From the NCBI GenBank assembly GCA_948099385.1, contig CANUEZ040000156.1, forward strand, positions 7,833,501-7,897,500: DNA of 64,000 bases, read 5' to 3'. Every line of letters begins with the position of its first letter. Position 1 is the first letter of the stretch. The notes below the pieces were generated by a model that did no database searches, was not told the origin of the DNA, and saw only the letters and a list, made by a program, of their open reading frames with translations. Below are positions 38,485 to 50,469 of this stretch, in pieces. Source of the stretch: Fasciola hepatica. Taxonomy: Eukaryota; Platyhelminthes; Trematoda; Plagiorchiida; Fasciolidae. The translations under genes were made by a program, and so were the position numbers.

Positions 38485-38710
38485 TCGTGAAAAGTGCAAG
38501 TGGATTTTCCTTGTACGAATTGACTCACCGTTGAAAACGACGGAAGCATAGAGCACTACTGTTTCATCCGGCCTGTTAGGATTTATCATCAGTGCGCCTC
38601 TACATAGCTCACCTGAGACTCCAGCCGGTGGTGAATGATTGTGGGCCAAACACCCACACCGTGTTCCCATGGATTCCAACAGTGAGTTGGGCGTTGACAA
38701 CACACGATGA
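38485..38710 (-). mobile_element. SINE with tRNA-like head and hammerhead-like module
   Basis: On the minus strand the order is: a box A-like CCAACTCACTGTTGG (about 38690-38676), a degenerate box B GGCTGGAGTCT (38626-38616), CTATGTAGAGGCGCA, then CTGATGA (38592-38586) and GAAAC (38565-38561). Between the two boxes ATCC and GGAT can pair as a 4-bp stem II around a 9-base loop, after an extra TAA. This is the only copy with both hammerhead boxes exact. AGTAGTGC follows GAAAC, and a tail runs to GGAAAATCCACTTGCA (38510-38495). I could not find a convincing stem III or cleavage site, so activity is doubtful. Long minus frame 38703-38392 is incidental. Confidence 0.6.
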
Positions 38711-38719
38711 ATCAGAGAG

Positions 38720-40125
38720 CAATTTTGCCTTCAAATCAATCTTTTCATTCAGACCAAAGGTTTCTATTGATTCTGTTTGTCTTAGAGGGGAAAATGGCTC
38801 TTCCTTCTTTGCTTTTCATCAATTCAGATTAAAGGACACCAGAATGGCGTTGGTGAGATGCTGTTTGTTGTTATGTTTCGAAAAATACTCCGACTTAAGT
38901 CATGACAGTCACATGACAGTCATATTGAAGCTGGTTCGGTCAAAACTATTTATTTACGATTTCGGAATCTTCTTGATGTCTGTCCGATTTTCATTATGGT
39001 TCTAGGTTGGTAAATGTATTTGATTCTATCAGAAGCAGTTGCTTGTTCTTCTACTGCACTCAACTTATAAAAGCAGGTATTTATAGGTTACAGCTTACAA
39101 ACACCAATAACCATTCTACTACAATCGGAATATCAGTGGAAAAAACCAATCCCGAAACAGATAACTCCTCAGAGTTCGTTCTACGTTCTTCTTATTTGTG
39201 CGGTGCACAAGCTCATGGTTGTCACTTATGAGAAGAGAGTAAATCTGTTTTTCACCTAATGGTTGTGTTGCCTGGGGTTATGAAAATTCAAATCTAGTAC
39301 AGGTTGTCTTCATGCCACTGACTGCATTCGTAAAACATGCGGTTGCAAGTCAGTGTGGATGGCGTAGCGGTGACAAGAGTGAATAGGGTGCATGCTTTTT
39401 TATGTTGAAAGCCGAATTAAGCTAGGTTGATACGAGCTACCTACGCCCCCTCGCAATGGTCCTAAATGAGGCATGTGTGGATATTGCTCAATGCGTAAGA
39501 GAAAATCTAAATGAATAATCAAAGGTTACTCTAAATGGCGAAATGAAATTATCACCGTTGCTAAACGTTGAACACCGCAGATCGTGGTTGCAGGTGAATC
39601 CATACTTGGACGCCAGCCACACTGTGGTACGGAATGCACACTATCATCAGTGTGCTACGAGATGTTGCGCGGAAAAATGTATTTAACCACAGATTTTAAG
39701 TGGAACCTTACAAAATCCTTGAAACTCATATCATACAGTTGATTTTAAGTACAATGAACTGATATTTGTTCTGAAGATGATATAGCAAAGATCTTTCTGT
39801 TTTCTGCAAGTATTATCCTTGTTTTATTATCACAATACAAGCAAGTGGTAACAGTGTTACGCACAAGATAACTGGGCATTATTGATGAACCGTGCTCACT
39901 TATTAGCACCGGTAGAGTACGAATAATAAATAGCGACACATCTCGCCGACAAACCAGTGTTGATAGAATTATGAGTAAGTGAACAAGGTACCCACTACTT
40001 CCTCATACGCATAGCTTCTATTATTTTTTAACTATTATTTTGTTTTGTGGAACGTGACTGAATGAACATACTTGTGGTCCACGCATCATTAGATATTCTG
40101 TTGCGTTATTCACGCCCAACAGGCA
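38720..40125. other. anonymous stretch
   Basis: No gene is recognised. A plus frame of 137 codons (38592-39005) begins inside the SINE and so is unlikely to be coding. Near 38901-38920 CATGACAGT occurs twice, 11 bases apart. Confidence 0.4.
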
Positions 40126-40126
40126 A

Positions 40127-40199
40127 TAACGCGATAGCTCAGCTGGCAGCGCATTTGTCCGATAAGTGGGTTGTCGCTGGTTCGATTCCGGCTCTTAGT
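40127..40199 (+). pseudogene. tRNA-like sequence, Ile(GAU)-like, probably a pseudogene
   Basis: TAGCTCAGCTGGCAGCGC (40135-40152) matches the D-arm and box A of a tRNA. GCTGG-TTCGATT-CCGGC (40176-40192) forms a complete T-arm with an intact box B. The loop CCGATAA would give anticodon GAU. However, the anticodon stem (TTTGT against GTGGG) is made only of G-U pairs, and the acceptor arms pair at few positions. It is therefore a decayed tRNA gene or the head of a tRNA-derived SINE. A functional tRNA is unlikely. Confidence 0.6.
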
Positions 40200-42470
40200 G
40201 CTGAACTTTAGGATATGAGAAGCACCAACATGTTTCCCAGCGTATTTCATTATAAACTTGGTGCTGTATATCTAGTTCGTGATCCCAGCACCAGTTTTTT
40301 CCCTGGTTCGTTTGTTTTTGTCATTTGCTTCTTCGGAAAAACTACTTCAGCAGTGTGGGAATGAACAGAATTATTTTTCTTTGCATCGATCCTTGTTACC
40401 GAGGTAGATTGTAGTGATTAACTTCGTTATCAGCGGATTTTTCAGTGACAAAACTGTGCTACGTTTCCTTGGTGACTGACCTTTGTCACTTTCTCCGGTT
40501 CCTTCATTCTCACCCGTTACCTCGAATAAACTGCGTTAGCTGAAAGAGTAAGTGATATTTCAAAGTAATCCTTGCCTTCTGGGAGTTGGTGTGAGCTTCG
40601 TTAAAAAACCTTGTCTTGTAAAAATAAGAATACTTCAAGGGCATCTGATGATAGTTGTCCTAGATCCAGGCCACGATCTAATTACCTGTTCGCCGCTCAG
40701 GTTGATGTTTACGGCGGAAACCTTTCGTAACGGGTTGATGTGACATCATCAATATGCAGCTACTGGTAACCATACTATTCATCTTCAGAGGGTTTTTGAG
40801 CGTTAAACTTTATTCAACTTTTTGTGTAACCTAAAAATTGAAGTTGCTCGTCACATTAAATTATTCTTCCGACTAGATTTGCGTGACAGTGGATTTTGGT
40901 CAATTGACCTTGTCCAGTTTGCAGTGATGAGCTCGGAACTAGGAAATTTGTGTTTAAAAATTTCCACCAAATTTCTTGTAGCATTCGGGGCCAGTGATAT
41001 TTCACGGCAAGTTACTCGAGTTCGGTCTTGAATGATAAAAGCACGCAAACTTAAATAGCCCAGCTCCGTGAGTGTCTCATCAGGTTACGTTATTTGCACC
41101 ATAATGTGGTGGCCCATAGCCTGACTTATATGGGGTCAACTAAGAAGGTTCCAATAATTAATGAATAAAAACTACCGAGACCAATTAGCATTCGAGGTCA
41201 GATTCGAAAACAGGATTCCTATAGACACGAACGTGCGTAGAACATCATCCCCATCCCCCTCACACTCGAATGGCAATGAAAAGCCCGGAGACCTACCCAA
41301 AAGGTAAACCTGGAAGAGCTAGAGTTAACAGGTAACTCATTAAAGGGAAGTACCGCAGTTTAGGCGATGATTCTGTGCAATGAAAAGATCCCTTTGAGAG
41401 AGAATTTACTGTTTGATAAAGGCAATCTTTGATTCCACAATCGGATTCTGGCCCGCGCCCTTATTGGCCCACCCGTTATCCACTGCCCAGTCTTCTGAAT
41501 GATTAGTTTGGTAACAAACCCAATTGGTTGATTCGCTTGGGATGACATTCGGCATTAGATTGACCCTTCGATGCAGTTCGTTTACTCTAATATTGTCCTC
41601 GAATCAGGACAGGCGAAAACGTACGGGGTCCTCACCAAACCATCATGTTGTCTACTACACTGACCAAGCCGTCTGTTAGCAATGTGCCAGCACATTAACT
41701 CACATTACCCACCATTTATTTTTGTGTTTTGATGTTCATTTAACCATAGCTTACTTTTAATGTCAAGGGTTTCACAACTAGGAAAATCCGGCAAAAGTTG
41801 ATAGGTACAAAATGAAGGTTTGGGAAGGAATATACTCATTATTTTGGTGCCCCAGTCAAGCACAGGGTACGTATTCTGATAAGTAGACTTAGGCCCCCAC
41901 TGTGTGCACAGAAACGGTTGACCCACAATATGTGCCTGCCGTGGCGGTAACCAATCAGGTTTACCGAATGGTTTCCGAGTTTCGCTTGACACTATCTACT
42001 CCATTGTTTTGCTCTGTGCTCCATTTGAACACGAAATCGCATGTTTTACGTACGCGACTGAGAAGATTAAAAGAAATGCTAGCATCTCGCAATTTATGTC
42101 TTCTATCTGTTTTGATGAACTGGATCAAGGGGACCCAATGTTTCAAAATTCTGATAAATGTCCAACTAAAAGAGCATCTGAATCAATCCGAAGTTTCCGA
42201 GTAGACGGGAGGCAACAATAATGTCCTAATAAATCATACAGTTCCAATTACAGGAATGGAAATCCAGATAAGATGTGTACTGGTAGTGGGCCCAAAGCCA
42301 TCGACCCACTGACGTCGACCTGAATGAATGAGTAACACAAATCTGTAGATACTTTACTGAGCCTACAATAGACATTATTTCTATGTCTCTTCCATCAAGA
42401 AGTCACACTAATGGTTGTTATTAAACGGGTAATCTTGCAGCAACAAAGGTTCAATCACTGAGAGGAACCA
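40200..42470. other. anonymous stretch
   Basis: No gene is recognised. The region 41200-41700 is somewhat G+C-richer and may hide an old repeat. The plus frames at 41902-42204 and 42009-42221 overlap a minus frame and are unassigned. Confidence 0.35.
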
Positions 42471-42474
42471 TGGA

Positions 42475-42600
42475 TGCATTGCACAGCTGTTTTATCCGGC
42501 TTGCTGGGAATTATTACCAATAAACATCCACCGAGTACTTACCATAGTTTGAATCTGGGATGAACGAGGGTGAGTCGAACAGCTAACTATCAAAATATTC
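42475..42600 (-). mobile_element. diverged copy of the hammerhead-bearing SINE
   Basis: On the plus strand CAGCTGTTTTATCCGGCTTG (42484-42503) aligns with ACTGTTTCATCCGGCCTG in the SINE at 38.5 kb, and the alignment continues for about 75 bases. On the minus strand a box B-like GTTCGACTC (42580-42572) lies upstream. The hammerhead boxes are mutated: CTGATGA is TTGGTAA and GAAAC is AAAAC. It is useful as an independent copy for reconstructing the family's history. Confidence 0.55.
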
Positions 42601-43827
42601 AGACAGGCTCTAGATGGTTTAATCAGCTTCACAGCTGCATGTTATGTCTCCCTTCCTTCACTGGCTCCCCAGGGGTACCAACCCGATGACTGCACACCAG
42701 TGTTGTGTTGTTGGGTAGTAAACTCATCTCTTCTACTAAGAAAACTGATAGAGCATCTAGGCGCTGTAGGTTATTTTAAACGCCAATTAGGCTTTCTATG
42801 GCAAATTTGTCTGTCAAAAGAGTGGATCGCTCCGACCTCAACGGATTGTAACCCCTGAAAAGCCAATAACGAAAGGGCTCTATATCGTGTGGTGGTTAAG
42901 TTTTCTCAGATGGCTAAGCAACATTGAAAATTCTTGATATAACTTAATTTATCACTTCTTTAAAATTCCGTATTTGTATCGAATAAAGCATTCTTATAGT
43001 TATACGGAATAACAAGTGAAAAGGCGATCATTCCAGTTTTGAGTTCACATATGTGAGCCAGAAGTAGGGGGAAGATTTTGTCCCGTTTTTCTCACAAAAC
43101 AGTCTAACCTAATGCATACGTGGATTGCATGACTTTTGAATAAACGAAACAGATAAACTAGTTCACGCTCGTTTCGGATTTTTCTAATTTTATAAGAATA
43201 AAAAACGTAATGTAACCTTGTAATTTCTGATCATGACTCTAACTTGAGTTCGCTATAAAGTCTTTCTGTTCTCCTAGTAAAACATTCATAGTCTTCTCCA
43301 AATCTACAGCCTAACTCGCAGTCTTTTGAACCTCACAGTGAACTGCCCCAATTCATCACTTTGGTCTTCAAATTCCAGCCAAGTTTTGACGATGCCAGAC
43401 GAACTGAGTGCACTAATGAGGCCTAAGCACATCAACCCTATAGTAGTAATTCGAGCTTACAAAGTTATAAGAATGCCATAGCAAATGCAAACTCCGTAAC
43501 CAGAGAAAAACTCCCACACAGATGGATCTTTTAACGTTTCAGACGGACACTTCCAAAAAGAAGAATGTGGCATAAATTTAATTTGCCTATAGGTATCTCT
43601 TGCTTTGTTTAATGTAAACTATGGAAAACGAGTTGGAGCACCGTTCTTGTTTGTTTACCTAAAGTAGGTGAAGAAGGAAGCTGAATACTTTTGAAGTTTA
43701 CCGCGTTTGAATAACAAGAAAGCTTTGAGCATTGCGGAACTAATTTCATAATTTCATTTGGATTATTACTCTCGAAAATCCACGGTTTTTAATTAGAAAG
43801 TTATATCGGTTCTTTCTCTCTCTGTCC

Positions 43828-43874
43828 GGATTTATATATTTATACATATATATGTATATATTTGTATGTATATG
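43828..43874. repeat. imperfect TATA/TACA simple repeat
   Basis: An interrupted TATATATTTATACATATAT-type tract lies next to a CTCTCTCTGTCC pyrimidine run. Confidence 0.8.
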
Positions 43875-45629
43875 GAATACGTGTAATTTAGGACTGCCAT
43901 AAGTCAAGGAATTGTTTTCGTAAATGTCTATATTTGGCACGGTGGACACCAATTTATATCCGTCTGTGGTAAAAAAATGCATGATGATCTCTGTTGTCTC
44001 CGGAGCGAAAAATCTTATTATATTGATACATATTAGTGTAGTTATAAGTGCGTGTTTCTAATTCTCTCTTTCAATGGCGAGAAAAGCTTGAGAAATATCT
44101 GAGGCCCTCGGGATTTTCTTTCGCATTGCACTTTGGTGATTTCTGCCAACTGCCAAGTCTTTCATTTTTCGACAATCCAAGGACAGTTTCCTCATCAGTC
44201 CGAGTCTTTCATTCAACATCAGTTTGAGTACTCTCGTAGAGCACATTACACTGAACATCCGGCGGCAACCCTGTCTAGGAGGATATCAGAATACATCCCG
44301 GCTCTACGCAAAGGAACTTTGAGGACTATCAAAAACGCAAATCCTACAACATTTATTTGATGGTAGGCATCAAGTTGATTCAGGGATATTTTGTAAACCC
44401 ATCCGGGCAACTCCCAAATTTCACGCCAAGGGATAAGGAGGGTAGCTGCTGACGATGTCATAAGACATAACACTTTGTTTATTGGGGCCGGAACTATAAA
44501 AGCAACGTAACGTTTTGCAACAGTTTTTGTTGCTGTGGTCTTAACTAGTGGTTCTTCCATTGTTCCCATGTACAAACTCTACCCAGTCCACTTTTTTTAT
44601 ACTTTCATTAGTCTCGCCCGTCTTTTCATGCTATGTAGTCACACATTTCATGCAAACTGTCGTTCTCATCACGGGCAAGGTCCCTTTTGTTGATGCATGT
44701 GTTTGAGTTACCGGTTTGTTGCACTGTTTCTCTCCCACTGCTATCCATAGAAGCATATAAACTCTCATTTACCAAGTATTGCTTATGTAACTACCTAGAA
44801 TGATATATCGAAAAGAAATTCCTTCGTATCACAAGCTCATTTATGAATCAATGGGAATATTTCACGATATGTACATTACTCTGATTCTACTTCAAACTTG
44901 GCCTTCTTCCATACTTCGTTCATCTCATCAAACAGGAGAAAAAGGCTTCTCAGATTATCTGATTGAAGTGTAAAATATAGCGCTGAATTCTGTTCTGTGG
45001 AGGCTCAAATATTACTCCTGTTAAAACAAATTGTGTAAACGGTATCGGTAATTGAGTTATCGGTTTTTCCGTACGGTCACTAAAGACTAATCACAATGCT
45101 ATGTGTTCATCCTCCTTTAACAGATCGAACTTCGGCTTACCATTAGTGTACCACAATAAAAATACGTTGTCCAATCTGGATGTCCGTGTTACTAGGCGAT
45201 ACTGGATACGTATCTCAATGATGTCAGAAATTATTCTTTGAAAAACACTGACACCATATCTAATGCAGTTTACAATGTTGGATGGCCGACTCACATGTAT
45301 TCTGCCTATCCTGACTTAGAGATATTTCGGCTATCAATACCTCTAAGACTCAGTTCAACCTTTTGAATCAAAAATATTACCCACCTGGAAACATTTGTAA
45401 TGGTGACTTTGTGCACCTCACTAGCTGACTTTTAGTTCTTGTTTAGGACTGATACAGTACAACAACACGTGAATGACCAGTGGATTGGGTTGAAGGAAGC
45501 CAGTTATCCTAATTATTGGGATTCATTTAATATTGGTGTTGTTATTGATCAGTGTGAACCGAACTTGTGTCATATAGCCTCTTGATAAAATGAAAAGTGA
45601 ACACACGTACAGAAATCGAAAATCAGCTA

Positions 45630-45648
45630 TGCAGTGCAATGCACTGCA
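45630..45648. repeat. perfect palindrome
   Basis: TGCAGTGCA and TGCACTGCA flank a single A, giving two 9-base arms that are exact reverse complements. No neighbouring gene gives it a role. Confidence 0.9.
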
Positions 45649-46334
45649 ATAACTTTGCACTTAAGGGTAAAAACTTGATGATTATCCGATATCCATATCG
45701 GTACAGGAAGATTCTGTAGAAATCCGTTGATCTTCAGATACATCCTGGTTTTTGTTACAGCCTTTATCAATATTTAGAAAATACTAGTTTTTCAGTAACG
45801 GGCAGCCTTAATGAGCAAAAGCGTTTAGTTATCTGACAAACATGTCATTGCTTTCAATTTTTTAGCGTACCGTAAAACATTATAATCTCTTGAGCAAACG
45901 CTATGACATGGACACACTTTCATGGACCTGAGGTCAAATACTTTTAATCCTCGCGAATGAGTAAAAGACACAAAGACCAAATGAAGAAACGTGTAGTGGT
46001 AGTACCAGAGTTCATTGTGACCCCAAAATTTACACCGTATCTTCCGAAAAATGGACTCTGGATTAAAACAGGATTAGGCCTTAACGTTCTGGAAAGCAGT
46101 AGCTCCACAAAATCGAATAACCTTCGCATTGCGATCAGTTTTTTGGAGCGTCTAATGCAATAACTATTCAGACGAAATATCCGCATTCAACTGCGTCTTC
46201 ATTTTCGATAAAATTGGCATTGGAAGGAGTAAAAACGCACCAGTCGAAAGATCAATGAAACGAATCATGATGTAGCATGGATCCTTAGCTCATCGTTACA
46301 AGGCCATGAAGTGACTGAACAGATGCTTCTTTTT

Positions 46335-46460
46335 TGTCAGCATTCATCGGCGGTGCATTGTGTGCAGTGATGTACCCCACTTTTGAGGCTCAACTGAGGT
46401 TCGAGTGATCTGCGCACTGATTCCCAACAAGTCATACGAAACAACTGTACAGTGAGCTTC
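46335..46460 (+). mobile_element. SINE copy with box B and hammerhead-like remnant
   Basis: A box B-like GGTTCGAGTGA (46398-46408) is followed by CTGCGCACTGAT (46410-46421), TCCCAACAAG and ACGAAACAACTGTACAG (46436-46452). The same parts in the same order occur in the minus-strand copies at 38.5 kb (GCGCACTGATGA, GAAACAGTAGTGC) and 34.3 kb. Here GA of CTGATGA is lost but GAAAC is intact. It is the only plus-strand member with a tRNA-like box that I found, which supports dispersal by insertion over local duplication. Confidence 0.5.
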
Positions 46461-46679
46461 CATGGTTTACCACGGTGATTTAAAAAGCAATACTGCATGA
46501 TGATTCTTTGCGTAAACAAACCACATCACACCCTGCCTACACTAACCAACTAAAATTGTTATTGCCGTGGAAGGCTTTGGAAGAGTACCTGCTTGTTGGG
46601 CCGCTATTCTTCTTTTCTAGGTAGATTCACTATATTGGTTTGTCAATTATTTCCTTGTGACTTATATGCCGTTCCCTCT

Positions 46680-46680
<1 letters not shown>

Positions 46681-46720
<40 letters not shown>
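46681..46720. repeat. TA microsatellite
   Basis: About 19 uninterrupted TA units are followed by ATCTAACACAGG. The flank lacks the CGCTCAAAAT string that follows the tracts at 19.2 and 32.5 kb. Confidence 0.95.
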
Positions 46721-46721
<1 letters not shown>

Positions 46722-46729
46722 CTAACACA

Positions 46730-49000
46730 GGCTTCAAAATGCTCAGATAATTCATAAGTTCAGCCGAATGTAACAATTTTTTCCCAGTATAACTAGCAAA
46801 ATGCGCATAAATTTGCAGTGGAAGATCAATAATATGTATCATCACTTTTGAGTGCAGCTCGCAGTATATATCCAGGTAATCTGAACAGAACATGTGAAAT
46901 ATAACACAAATGGAGAACTCTAGGCTTTGATGCGTTGTTAGAGGAGGAAAAATTGCACAGAGATGGACCATGTTTAGCACAGAAAAACGCTCACGTAATT
47001 ACTAAAATGCTTCGCATGAAATTCAGTCCCAGTCGTTTCGTAGAGTAGGTATGTACGCTTTGACTGATAAACAGTAAGCCCCTGTATTGTGAAAGAATAC
47101 TGTACTATTCTGAAAACCATGATCAACAGTACTATCTAGTCTCATCTGATCGCGCTTCCGGAGCCACTTTATCGGGCCACCAAAAATATGTCTTAAAGAA
47201 GTCTTTTGAACCAAATGGTGGATTCTGAACTTGAAAGCATGCAACTATGGATTGACTTATAACGACTTGTCGTTATGAGTCAGACGTTGTGCCGTTTTCG
47301 TACGTATTCACACGGCTGGTGAAGTAGTAGTTATCAGATGCAACCGAATTTTACCCAGCTTCGAGAACCTGAACCTTAAAACTGGTCACATTCTTCGTCG
47401 TAAAAAACCAGCTGAGTTGATCATGAGTCACGCAGGTTCTTTCGTTTGAAGGAGCTCTTATCGGTTTCACAGCTAGATCTTAGACTTACAGCCTGGGTCT
47501 GAATATTCAGGCTGATCAACATAAAACAAACTCGGATGAGCCCTCAGCACTACCTTTCGAGTACTAACAGCTGTATGAAGGTCTGGATTCCGGACATGGC
47601 GCGTGTTCGTGTGTGCGCGCGAGAGTGCGTCTGTGTAAGTGTGCGTACGTCAACTACAGTGTAAACAGTAGCAGTTCGGCTCCATTTTTCGATCTAATTA
47701 TTTATCAGATAAATATAATATAGAGACCACCTAGGTACTACCTGTGGATGATCTCAGTTAGATGAACGTTAAGCAACACAGATAAGAATTTCCTAGCCAG
47801 ATGCCATGAGCACGGACTTTTACGTCTCATGCAAACATTTACAGTGATATCTTCTGAACCTTGCAAATGGAATCCCTACAATACCTACTAATCTGTACAG
47901 GTTTCCACTCAGAAGCACAAAGCAAGCCAAAATGTGGGTCAATATGCAAATTTCTTTGACACAAGGACCTACATTTCCTCATCTAGCATGGAAATTTTGA
48001 GGAATAAAGTTCCAACCGATATGCCGTCTGTAACTTCCCTTAGCCTCAGCTCAGTGTCGTGTGAGTATCATGCACCGATACCGCTACCTTAAAATGTGCA
48101 ACGGGTGAATGAAATCCTTCTTTTAGCTCGAGGTTCTTATGTGAAGCTCTCGAGCTGATCTTGGAAACAACGAATACCAGTTGATTGTAGATTTACTGGA
48201 TCATTTCCCTTTTCATCCATACACAGGGTATATTTCCATGCTAACCTCACCCACATGTCAACGCGTACTCTGGTAGCCAGAGAGTGAGTGTTGCGTGCGC
48301 TGAAGATGTATGAGTGTACGGTTGGGGTCATCTGGTCAAACTCTACGTGTTTGAGCGCTGTGGTTAACAGACAGACGTGTGAAGATTATAGGACGAGTAT
48401 GGTGCCCCTCTCTGTTTTTCACAACTGACCTAACACTTTCCAAATCCTATTTCATTCCGGTCATCCAGCAGTCATTTGCAATACTTCAGGTGTGCTAATC
48501 TCGAGGAGCGTTTGAGGGCTCGTTATCTATTGTTTTGTCACATGACCAAAACCTGACCCATATTGGCTTCGTCGTGGACAGATTTAAGTCAGTCGTTGAT
48601 CAATGTTTGCTGCTTGGAGAACCGTTAGATCACACACTCAATTTACCGGGTTTGAGTTAAATGAAACTGTATGAACTGGTTTGGGCTACCGCTGAGTAAG
48701 GTCCCCCTCGTTGGTAAGTATTCACAGGGTGGCTAATTACGCATTGCTCAGTTTGTGACATATCAACCGAATTTTCAACAGATCTCAAAAAAGCATTGAA
48801 TTTTCCGGAAATTCTACGATTTATGGTGACAGTCGACCTGCAATGTTTCGCTCTTGATGAATGGTACGTCAGTCATTGAACACAATGCATTCGAATCTCT
48901 GGAATAGGGCTTCAGATTTTCTGCCGCCCAACATACGGCCGTTGATAGAATTCCTTCCAGATAAGTTTAGCTCATCGGGCTATTGAGACGGAGAAAGTAC
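46730..49000. other. anonymous stretch
   Basis: No gene is recognised; frames are short (64-73 codons). It includes the GT-rich tract listed separately. Confidence 0.4.
47599..47650. repeat. imperfect GT/GC-rich tract
   Basis: Alternating purine-pyrimidine sequence such as GTGTGTGCGCGCGAGAG and GTGTGCGTACGT is present, which could adopt Z-DNA. It is a decayed GT microsatellite. Confidence 0.75.
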
Positions 49001-49003
49001 GGA

Positions 49004-49236
49004 TATTGTTAATAACAGTAGTCACAAATCTAATGATGCTTCTCTAGCAGTCAGAAAACCAAAGTCACTCTAGACACATGGATGTTCATAAAAACCTCAA
49101 GAGCAAAGAGTATAGAACGAGAAACGATCAGGAGGGACTCCCAACGGCGTGTGTCATATTGGCGGTCGAACCAGGAACATTTTGGCTCTGAATGAGAAAG
49201 CAAAGTTTATACATGGGATAGTAATGAAGATGATGA
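49004..49236 (+). repeat. inverted partner A (LTR-end/PBS-like sequence)
   Basis: This stretch matches the reverse complement of 54236-54437 over most of its length, including CACTCTAGACACATGGAT, GACTCCCAACGGCGTGTGTC and GGAACATTTTGGCTCTGA. This copy has about 25 extra bases (49034-49060). The segment TGGCGGTCGAACCAGG (49160-49175) starts with TGG and could be complementary to a tRNA 3' end, as expected for a retroviral-type primer-binding site just inside a 5' LTR. If so, it belongs to an element pointing right. No pol was recognised immediately downstream on the plus strand. Confidence 0.8.
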
Positions 49237-49239
49237 CTG

Positions 49240-50460
49240 TCTGAAATATGCGTAGTGGCACTAAACTAACAAGGCAGCTGACTGAGTTTTTCCTCAGAAG
49301 AATACTGAATCTTATGTTCTTTCCTCACGGTTGTGGTTATTCCACTGGTAATTCACTGTCAGGCTGAACCTGGCCTCGGATTCATCGATAACAAGACGTC
49401 TTCCAAAGGTGTATCCCGACCGAAACATGAGGCCAATGAATGTTTCTGAAATTAATCTACCCATTACTGCATTTGCAATCACCTATTCTCGAAGAATAAG
49501 GAAAATTCAGAAAGTTAGGTAAAATTCCCCACAAACGCCGAAAACAGTCCTTACCCTAAGTTTCTCCGATGCTGGCAGCCAACTTGATCAGTGCTTCTGC
49601 ATAGTCAGTGATTGTTCACGAATAGAGAAGACAAGAAAACACGAGCTCTGTTTAGTAGACTAGTATGGTAGCATTAGTGATCGGTTTGGCTTTGAATGAT
49701 GATTGCAAATGAGTTGCGAACATGCTGGTTAAACTGTATTACTGGATTCTTGTACTTTGACTGTCTCTTGAGCGCAGATTCAATTCGACTCAGCTGTCTC
49801 AGTCCCTATTCCTTAGGCAATTCCCCGTCCTAGGTTCGGGCTATGTACCATGCTTCCATTGGGATACTTACTCCCAGCCTTATTCCGGCATCTAACGATT
49901 AGATTCACGGTGAGTTTTTTTCATCATGATTCTTGTAATCATTGGGTTTTGAATATTCCTTCGAGTACATTAGAAGTTGAAATTTAATTAGAGCGATTCA
50001 AAATAAGTACTTCTTGTGAGGGCGGACGGGATCGCAGAGTGCAGTTGGAAATTTCCTCAAAAATATCAGTAAGGAAGTCAAGATTTTGGTCAGCAATTTG
50101 GAATTCCGTGAACCCCCGTGTCTTCACAGCATGATTTGTTGAAAGATTTGATTTCAAAGCATTTTCCGCCTGAGAAATACTAAGACATTTACAGAGCCAT
50201 TCGCCAGGATTGGCAAATGCTTTTCGGATTTAGAATTCGTCAACCGATTTCCACACAAATGTGACAGTCAGTCAGGAGCACTGCTAAATTTACCGAATCC
50301 AATAGCCATTCTCAGAGCACTGCTCAACAGTCTAAACATTGAGATTCGTGTAAGCCTCGTAGATAAAGACGTCCCAGAATGGCTCGCCTATTCCATTTTC
50401 CTGAATCACAAATGTAGTGCTATCTTTTGCAGTCAGAGAAATGCTCTCAAAAAGGTCTCA
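49240..50460. other. anonymous stretch right of inverted partner A
   Basis: No frame over 60 codons and no recognised domain. If partner A is a 5' LTR end, gag-like sequence would be expected here, but I could not identify any. Confidence 0.35.
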
Positions 50461-50469
50461 GAAAGCTTG

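Larger units (their letters stand above)
42600..46330. other. anonymous stretch
   Basis: No gene is recognised. Frames on both strands overlap at 44058-44575 (109 codons minus, 75 plus) and at 45944-46186, with no known motif. Confidence 0.35.

Noticed and set aside
38592..39005. 137-codon plus-strand frame as a gene
   Set aside because: It begins inside the hammerhead-bearing SINE and shows no domain.
39640..39670. CACACTGATGATAGTGTG as a hammerhead
   Set aside because: It is a small hairpin with no GAAA box nearby.
44160..44200. Minus-strand CTGATGAGGAAACTG as a hammerhead
   Set aside because: CTGATGA and GAAAC are adjacent with no room for stem II.
46681..46720. TA tract as an origin or CRISPR-like array
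   Set aside because: It is a pure dinucleotide run without spacers or any initiator-gene context.
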